Source: Pseudomonadota bacterium (GTDB lineage: Bacteria; Pseudomonadota; Alphaproteobacteria; Sphingomonadales; Sphingomonadaceae). Taken from it: a stretch of 17,787 bases of DNA. Of the stretch, positions 13,452 to 17,787 are shown piece after piece; position 1 is the stretch's first letter, and the number at the start of each line of letters is the position of its first letter. The stretch lies in assembly GCA_023417515.1 (NCBI GenBank), contig JAEZFL010000029.1:1-17787 (forward strand), in the 5' to 3' direction. The notes beneath the pieces are model-generated. The model did no database searches. It had not been told where the DNA came from and saw only the letters and a list, made by a program, of their open reading frames with translations. The position numbers and the translations under genes are program-made.

Positions 13452-15058
13452 TCCGGCTTCACGGCCCACAGCCCGATCCGCAGCGTCACGAACTCGGCGG
13501 GCTTCAGTGGGGCGAAGCCGATGACGACATTGACTCGTCCGTTGTCGACGTCGTCCTGGGTCATCGTCGACCGGTCGCAGGCGACATGGAACGCCTCGCG
13601 CGGCGTCGCGCCCACCAACGCGCCGTCACGCCACAAGGCGGTGAGGAAAGTGACCAGGGCAGCGCGAAGCTCGCTCCAGAGCGTCTCGTCGTTGGGCTTG
13701 AACGCGGTCCATTGGGTGCTCGCGCGAATGCTCGCCTCGAGGAACAGCGCGAGCCGGCGCACCGGCACATACTTCCATTCCGGCGCCCCGCCGTCAGCGC
13801 CGGCCAGCGTTCGAGCGCCCCACACCACCGGGCCGCGGCCGGGAAATGCCCGAAGCAGGTTGAGCCCGATCGGGTTCAGCCGCTCCTGCTCGGCGTCGCT
13901 CACTCGGGCGGCGAGGCCCTCGACCCCGCTCAGCGCCGCCTCCGCGCCGGCCGGCGCCTTCCACACGCCCCGCGCCGAATCGGTAGCGGCGTAGATCCCG
14001 GCGACCGCGCCGCTGGCGGAGAAGGTCCGGGTCGCGCCCGATCGCGGGTCGCGCCCGATCGGTTCGGGCCAATAGGCCGCGACGTTGGCCCGCGCCTCGC
14101 CCAATGCGTCCGCGATTGCGGTCGTCCAGGCCCGTGCTTGTGCGACGGACGCCAGGCCCGACGGCGGGTCAAGGATGAGGAAGGCTCCGCGCTCGAGGCA
14201 GAAAGCGGCCGCTTCCCGAGCTGCGGCGCGATGCGCGTCGCCGTCGAAGCGGCGCAGGTCGGGAAGGCAGAGGATCGCAAACCCGTCGCTCAGCCGGTGC
14301 AGCGCGGGGAGCAGGTCCGCTGCCGCCGAGCCTTCCGCGCGAACGACCGACGCCTCGCGGCCACCATTGTCGAACCAGCTGCGCATCGCGAGGCCGAGCT
14401 CGCCGTCGTCGACGCCCCCGAACACCGCCTCGTAATCGCTCCACGCGGCGATTCGCGTCGCTTCGCCGACCGGACCCGCGGCGGCAAAGCCGACAAAGGC
14501 TGCGACCGAAGTCGGTGCCGCCACGATTCGACCCGGTTCGACGTCGACCGGAACCGCCGGTGGACGCGGGGGTTCGGCACCGCCGATCGCAACGCCCCTC
14601 GCGACGTAGGTGAGAGCCAGGCCGGGGCCAGCCTGCGGCGGATCGGCGACCGGCACGATCTGCACGGGACCTCCGGCCGCGTAACCGGCGAGCGCCGGCT
14701 CCCCGCGGACCGCGTCAGCGAACAATCCGGGCGTGAGAACCGGCGTCGAGTCGAGCGCCGCCACCACCAGGCCGAGCAGACGCTCGGGCTCGAGCGCCTC
14801 GCTATCGCCGTGGCCGCTGATGCGATAAGTGAGGTCCAGCACCGGTCCGGCGCGACGCGGCCCATTCTGCAGCTGAGGCTGATGCGTGACCGCGACCAGG
14901 GCCACGTTCACCGCCGGGCCGCCGTCGCCCAGGGCCGGGTCGTCGGCCGCAAGATGGAAGACGCGGGCCTGCGGGACTGCACCCAGCCCCGCCAGCGCCT
15001 GTCGCAAGAGGTGGGCGAGAGTAGCTGTCGTTGCGGCAATGGCGAGGCTCGCGTTCAT
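13448..15058 (-). CDS. Contractile tail-sheath-like protein with Pvc16/DUF4255-like N-terminus
   Basis: The 536-residue protein has two parts. Residues 1-112 (SLAIAATTATLAHLLRQAL, VNVALVAVTHQPQLQN, LDLTYRISGHGDSEALEPER, LLGLVVAALDSTPVLTP) resemble the DUF4255/Pvc16 N-terminal domain of extracellular contractile injection systems. Residues 145-536 resemble phage tail sheath proteins: an entry segment APTSVAAFVGFAAAGPVGEAT, then WSDYEAVFGG and SWFDNGG, a middle RGAFLILDPP, and the conserved C-terminal core (LNPIGLNLLRAFPGRGPVVWGARTL, KYVPVRRLALFLEASI, CDRSTMTQDDVDNGRVNVVIGFAPLKPAEFV, split here for clarity). Sheath proteins polymerise around a tube and contract. No other tail gene lies nearby; it is 30 bases downstream of murA. 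AGGGAG lies five bases before the ATG. Domain calls rest on motif recognition; the fusion is the unusual feature. Confidence 0.85.
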   Translation of the reverse strand: MNASLAIAATTATLAHLLRQALAGLGAVPQARVFHLAADDPALGDGGPAVNVALVAVTHQPQLQNGPRRAGPVLDLTYRISGHGDSEALEPERLLGLVVAALDSTPVLTPGLFADAVRGEPALAGYAAGGPVQIVPVADPPQAGPGLALTYVARGVAIGGAEPPRPPAVPVDVEPGRIVAAPTSVAAFVGFAAAGPVGEATRIAAWSDYEAVFGGVDDGELGLAMRSWFDNGGREASVVRAEGSAAADLLPALHRLSDGFAILCLPDLRRFDGDAHRAAAREAAAFCLERGAFLILDPPSGLASVAQARAWTTAIADALGEARANVAAYWPEPIGRDPRSGATRTFSASGAVAGIYAATDSARGVWKAPAGAEAALSGVEGLAARVSDAEQERLNPIGLNLLRAFPGRGPVVWGARTLAGADGGAPEWKYVPVRRLALFLEASIRASTQWTAFKPNDETLWSELRAALVTFLTALWRDGALVGATPREAFHVACDRSTMTQDDVDNGRVNVVIGFAPLKPAEFVTLRIGLWAVKPD

Positions 15059-15088
15059 CTCCTCTCCCTTGCCGGAAACCGGCTTCGG

Positions 15089-16372
15089 TTATCCGTCGCC
15101 GACGCGCTCGATGTCGGCGCCGATGCCCTGGAGCTTCTCCTCGAGCCGCTCGTAACCGCGGTCGAGATGGTAGATCCGGCTGACCTGGGTCTCGCCCTCG
15201 GCGGCGAGGCCGGCGATGATCAGGCCCATCGAGGCGCGCAGGTCGGTCGCCATCACCGGCGCTCCGACCAGGCGGTCGACTCCGCGAACCACGGCGGAGC
15301 GTCCGCGCACCTCGATGTCCGCGCCCATGCGGTTCAGTTCGGGCACGTGCATGTAGCGATTCTCGAAGATCGTCTCGGTCAGGAGGCTGGTTCCTTTGGC
15401 CATGGTCAGCATCGCCATGAACTGCGCCTGCATGTCGGTCGCGAAGGCGGGAAAGGGCGCGGTCGACAGCGACAGCGGCTTGATCTCGCCATTGGCGAAG
15501 ATGCGGATGCCATCGGCCGTATCCTCGACATGAACGCCGGCGTCGTGGAGCGCCGCCAGGGTCGCCGCCATGGAATCGCGGCGCGCGCCGACCAGTTCGA
15601 CATCGCCGCCGGTGATCGCCGCGGCGCAGGCATAGCTGCCCGCCTCGATCCGGTCCGGCATCACGGCATAGCTGGCACCGTGCAGGCGATCGACGCCGTG
15701 GATGGTGAGCGTGTCGCTGCGAATGCCGTCGATCCTGGCGCCCATCGCGACCAGGCATTCGGCGAGGTCGGTGATCTCCGGCTCGCGCGCCGCATTCTCG
15801 ATCACGGTCGTGCCCTTGGCGAGCACCGCGGCCATCAGCGCATTCTCGGTGGCGCCGACCGACACGACCGGGAAGCTGATCGTGCCGCCGGTGAGCCCGC
15901 CCTTGGGCGCGGTCGCCTTCACGTAACCGGCGGCGAGCTCGATCTCCGCGCCGAGCGCCTGCAGCGCCTTCAGGTGGAGGTCGATCGGCCGAGTCCCGAT
16001 CGCGCACCCGCCGGGCAGCGACACCGTCGCCTCGCCGGTGCGGGCGAGCAACGGCCCGAGCACCAGGATCGACGCCCGCATCTTGCGGACGATGTCATAG
16101 GGCGCGACGGTCGAGGTGATGTTCGCCGCCTTGAACGTCATCGACCGGCCGAACTCGGCCGGCCGGGTCCCCTTGACCATGGTCGACACGCCGAGCTGGT
16201 TGAGCAGGTGCATGAAGCTGTCGACGTCGGCGAGCCGCGGCAGGTTGCGAAGCTCCAGGATCTCGTCGGTGAGAAGCGCGCAAGGCATCAGCGTGAGCGC
16301 CGCGTTCTTGGCGCCGGAGATGCAGATTCGGCCGTTGAGACGGCGGCCGCCGCGAATGAGGATTCTGTCCAT
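15089..16372 (-). CDS. murA: UDP-N-acetylglucosamine 1-carboxyvinyltransferase
   Basis: MurA transfers enolpyruvate from phosphoenolpyruvate to UDP-GlcNAc, the first committed step of peptidoglycan synthesis, in the cytoplasm. The 427-residue length is normal. Diagnostic residues are present: K22-N23 in SGAKNAAL, the catalytic C123 in SLPGGCAIGTRP (the fosfomycin target, so the Cys-type enzyme), the base D313 in FATDMQAQFMA, R379 in DLRASMGL, and the closing HLDRGYERLEEKL. The start is MDRILIRGG at 16372, where the family begins; the longer in-frame start at 16411 adds 13 unrelated residues. I see no clear ribosome site before either. A small GCCGG-AAA-CCGGC hairpin (15071-15083) lies just after its stop, in the 30-base gap to the sheath gene, and has no T-tract, so read-through is likely. 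Confidence 0.97.
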   Translation of the reverse strand: MDRILIRGGRRLNGRICISGAKNAALTLMPCALLTDEILELRNLPRLADVDSFMHLLNQLGVSTMVKGTRPAEFGRSMTFKAANITSTVAPYDIVRKMRASILVLGPLLARTGEATVSLPGGCAIGTRPIDLHLKALQALGAEIELAAGYVKATAPKGGLTGGTISFPVVSVGATENALMAAVLAKGTTVIENAAREPEITDLAECLVAMGARIDGIRSDTLTIHGVDRLHGASYAVMPDRIEAGSYACAAAITGGDVELVGARRDSMAATLAALHDAGVHVEDTADGIRIFANGEIKPLSLSTAPFPAFATDMQAQFMAMLTMAKGTSLLTETIFENRYMHVPELNRMGADIEVRGRSAVVRGVDRLVGAPVMATDLRASMGLIIAGLAAEGETQVSRIYHLDRGYERLEEKLQGIGADIERVGDG

Positions 16373-16454
16373 TTGGAGGCGGGCTATGAAAGCTTTGCGC
16401 CGCCCATGCAAGCAGGCCAGACCGCTGGAAAATCAACGTCCGCCTGCGAAAGCC

Positions 16455-16484
16455 TTGATTTCGTTTAAGGGCAGAAACTTTATC
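16455..16484 (+). promoter_or_regulatory. Possible sigma70-like promoter for the Crp/Fnr-type gene
   Basis: TTGATT (16455-16460), an 18-base spacer and TTTATC (16479-16484) give a moderate match to a housekeeping promoter. It lies about 29 bases before the GTG start in the 140-base divergent gap with murA. No clear Crp/Fnr-type palindrome is seen there. Confidence 0.3.
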
Positions 16485-16512
16485 TGGGTCTACATCTGCG
16501 TTGTTGTTCTAA

Positions 16513-17274
16513 GTGTCGGGTACCGGGGGATTTCAGGCGTTGGGGGGTAGCTGCCTAGCTGAGCGACTCAGCAACTATGTTGAATTGACGATTGCCGAGC
16601 GGGACATGCTGGACCGGCTCGAAGCGCAGCAGCGCAATGTCCGCCGCGATACGGTCGTCATCAGCGAAGGCGAGCCGGCGCGCGAACTCTACGTCGTTCA
16701 AAAAGGCTGGTTGCAAAGCAGCGTGCTGCTCGGCAATGGCGGCCGCCAGATCATGCGCATCAATTTGCCGGGCGACATCGTCGGCTTCGCGTCGCTCGCC
16801 TTCGACGATTCCCCGGAGACGGTGACCGCGCTCACCGACGCGACGATCTGTCCGTTCGACCGCGAGCGGCTCGCCATCCTGTTCGCCGAGCATCCGCGGC
16901 TGGCCGCGCTCCTGTTCGGGCTCACCGTCGCCGAGCGCGCGCAGCTCGCCGACCGCCTTGCCTCGATCGGCCGCACCTCGGCCCGGGCGCGGGTCGCGTC
17001 CTTGCTGTGCGAGATCTTCGCGCGGCTGCGGATGGTCAACGGTCCCGACTGGAACGCCGCCCATATCCCGCTCACCCAGGAAGAAATCGGCGATGCGACC
17101 GGTCTCACCGCGGTCCACGTCAACCGGATGATCCGCAACCTTGTCGAGGACGGCATCATCGAACGCAGCGGCAACAGCTTCCGACTGCTCGACCGCAAGC
17201 GCCTCGAGAACGAGGCCAATTTCGCCGATCGCTCCAAAATCTGCACCAGCTGGCTGCCGCCGGCGCGGGACTAG
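16513..17274 (+). CDS. Crp/Fnr-family transcriptional regulator
   Basis: The 253-residue protein has a cyclic-nucleotide-binding-type beta-roll (about residues 38-125: VVISEGEPARELYVVQKGWLQ then the INLPGDIVGFASLAF segment), a long dimerisation helix (about 128-170), and a C-terminal winged helix-turn-helix (185-226, LTQEEIGDATGLTAVHVNRMIRNL). It should be a DNA-binding regulator. It lacks the clustered N-terminal cysteines of oxygen-sensing FNR, with only C14 before the effector domain, and the cAMP-contact residues are not clear, so its signal is unknown. The start is uncertain: GTG 16513 gives an open frame but has no ribosome site, and TTG 16540 is an alternative that shortens the N-terminus by nine residues. 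It is divergent from murA and converges on clpS. Confidence 0.88.
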   Translation: MSGTGGFQALGGSCLAERLSNYVELTIAERDMLDRLEAQQRNVRRDTVVISEGEPARELYVVQKGWLQSSVLLGNGGRQIMRINLPGDIVGFASLAFDDSPETVTALTDATICPFDRERLAILFAEHPRLAALLFGLTVAERAQLADRLASIGRTSARARVASLLCEIFARLRMVNGPDWNAAHIPLTQEEIGDATGLTAVHVNRMIRNLVEDGIIERSGNSFRLLDRKRLENEANFADRSKICTSWLPPARD

Positions 17275-17277
17275 GCC

Positions 17278-17300
17278 CTGCCCTCCACCGTCCGGGGCAG
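17278..17300. terminator. Weak hairpin between convergent crp-like gene and clpS
   Basis: CTGCCC (17278-17283) and GGGCAG (17295-17300) form a 6-bp GC-rich stem with an 11-base loop in the 31-base gap between the two stop codons. No T-tract follows on either strand, so this is only a possible shared terminator. Confidence 0.25.
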
Positions 17301-17305
17301 ACGGG

Positions 17306-17632
17306 TCAGGCCTTCTCAAGCGTGCATTGGAGCGGGTGCTGGTTCTCGCGCGCGAAGTCGATGACCTGCGAAACCTTGGTCTCGGCGACCTCGTAGGTGA
17401 AGATTCCGCACACGCCGACGCCGCGCTGGTGGACGTGGAGCATGACTCGGGTCGCGTCGTCGACGCCCATCTTGAAGAAGCGCTGCAGCACGTGGACGAC
17501 GAACTCCATCGGCGTGTAGTCGTCGTTGAGCATCAGCACCTTGTAGGGCGCCGGAGTCTTGGAACGGGTGCGCGTCCGGGTCGCGACGCCGAGGCCGCTG
17601 CCGCCGTCATCGTCGCCGGTTTGGTCGGACAT
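17306..17632 (-). CDS. clpS: ATP-dependent Clp protease adaptor ClpS
   Basis: ClpS is the N-recognin that brings N-degron substrates to ClpAP. The 108-residue product has a disordered polar N-terminus (1-28), then the core YKVLMLNDDYTPMEFVVHVL with substrate-pocket residues N36, D37, D38 and M43, followed by ATRVMLHVHQRGVGVCGIFTYEVAETKV (H68 matching E. coli H66) and the end HPLQCTLEKA. The start at 17632 (MSDQTGDDDGG) is chosen because a promoter-like pair at 17673-17702 would start transcription near 17666. That leaves almost no leader for the ATG at 17662 and rules out the ATG at 17713. No clpA gene follows; the Crp/Fnr-type gene converges on it instead. Neither start has a clear ribosome site. 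Confidence 0.94.
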   Translation of the reverse strand: MSDQTGDDDGGSGLGVATRTRTRSKTPAPYKVLMLNDDYTPMEFVVHVLQRFFKMGVDDATRVMLHVHQRGVGVCGIFTYEVAETKVSQVIDFARENQHPLQCTLEKA

Positions 17633-17672
17633 GGCTTTGATCACAGAGTCGCTGGTACGCATGGCTTGACCA

Positions 17673-17702
17673 ATAATATGGCAACAGGGCCGGAACGGGC
17701 AA
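17673..17702 (-). promoter_or_regulatory. Candidate sigma70-like promoter for clpS
   Basis: On the minus strand TTGCCC (17702-17697), an 18-base spacer and TATTAT (17678-17673) are a good housekeeping-promoter match, with one mismatch at -10. Transcription would begin near 17666, about 34 bases before the chosen clpS start. Confidence 0.45.
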
Positions 17703-17748
17703 GTGCCGGACATGGTTTCCAGGTCCCGAACCGGCCCGGATATGAGAA

Positions 17749-17787
17749 GGGGGGGCCCCCCCCAACCGGGGGGGGCGCCCGGCGCGC
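17749..17787. other. G/C homopolymer runs at the window edge
   Basis: Seven G, eight C, AACC and eight G occur in succession (17749-17775), followed by a GC-only tail. The runs are self-complementary and do not resemble the flanking sequence. This looks like low-quality sequence or a contig end, not a biological feature. Confidence 0.5.

Noticed and set aside
12000..13469. A 489-codon minus-strand open frame opposite the amidohydrolase
   Set aside because: The plus-strand frame has a signal peptide and all metal ligands of an amidohydrolase; the opposite frame has no recognisable features.
13448..15058. Prophage origin for the tail-sheath gene
   Set aside because: No integrase, capsid, terminase or lysis gene and no attachment repeat is visible; the gene sits between housekeeping genes and shares their GC-rich composition.
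15071..15083. Hairpin between murA and the sheath gene as a terminator
   Set aside because: The stem is only five base pairs with a 3-base loop and no T-tract follows, so it is unlikely to stop transcription.
12722..16468. A 1248-codon open frame on the plus strand across the amidohydrolase, sheath and murA genes
   Set aside because: It is antisense to two clearly recognised proteins and in another frame of a third. Its composition is Arg/Ala/Gly-rich low-complexity, as expected from stop-poor shadow frames in GC-rich DNA.
16513..17274. Identification of the Crp/Fnr-type protein as an oxygen-sensing FNR
   Set aside because: The N-terminal cysteine cluster needed for the iron-sulfur centre is absent; only one cysteine lies before the effector domain.

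Overview
The window looks like chromosome from a high-GC alphaproteobacterium, most likely a sphingomonad (order Sphingomonadales). The reasons are a SciP-type (DUF1153) CtrA-pathway protein at the left edge, two candidate EcfG-type general-stress promoters, an alphaproteobacterial ClpS, and overall protein style. This assignment is inference from protein resemblance; no rRNA is present. I see no tRNA, CRISPR array, insertion sequence or integrase.

Layout. 1-208: 3' part of sciP. 209-504: a leader region with nested inverted repeats and a candidate stress promoter. 505-762: small GlsB/YeaQ-type membrane protein. 837-1956 (minus): SIMPL-domain exported protein, preceded by a second GlsB/YeaQ-type protein. 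The divergent intergenic region 1957-2175 holds a candidate stress promoter to the left and a sigma70-like promoter with an operator-like inverted repeat to the right. 2176-6486: RND efflux adaptor and pump. 6554-8232: DUF445 membrane protein translationally coupled to a GNAT acetyltransferase that starts with TTG. 8357-11942: three tightly overlapping genes that I cannot assign to a named pathway: a four-helix membrane protein with a large predicted periplasmic domain, a P-loop GTPase-like protein with unusual G3 and G4 motifs, and a coiled-coil protein anchored by a C-terminal membrane helix. 12108-13451: exported metal-dependent amidohydrolase. 13448-16372 (minus): murA followed 30 bases later by a tail-sheath-like protein whose N-terminus resembles the Pvc16/DUF4255 domain of extracellular contractile injection systems. 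16513-17274: Crp/Fnr-family regulator. 17306-17632 (minus): clpS. The last ~40 bases are G and C runs that look like a contig edge.

How the parts fit. The left third is envelope and stress: two GlsB-like proteins, a SIMPL protein and an efflux pump. The centre is the most novel part: the 8357-11942 operon has the design of a membrane-associated nucleotide-switch module, and it lacks any recognisable effector. The second unusual locus is the lone sheath gene in the murA transcription unit, with no tube, baseplate or AAA+ ATPase gene nearby. The remaining genes (murA, clpS, crp-like, amidohydrolase) are ordinary housekeeping or metabolic genes.
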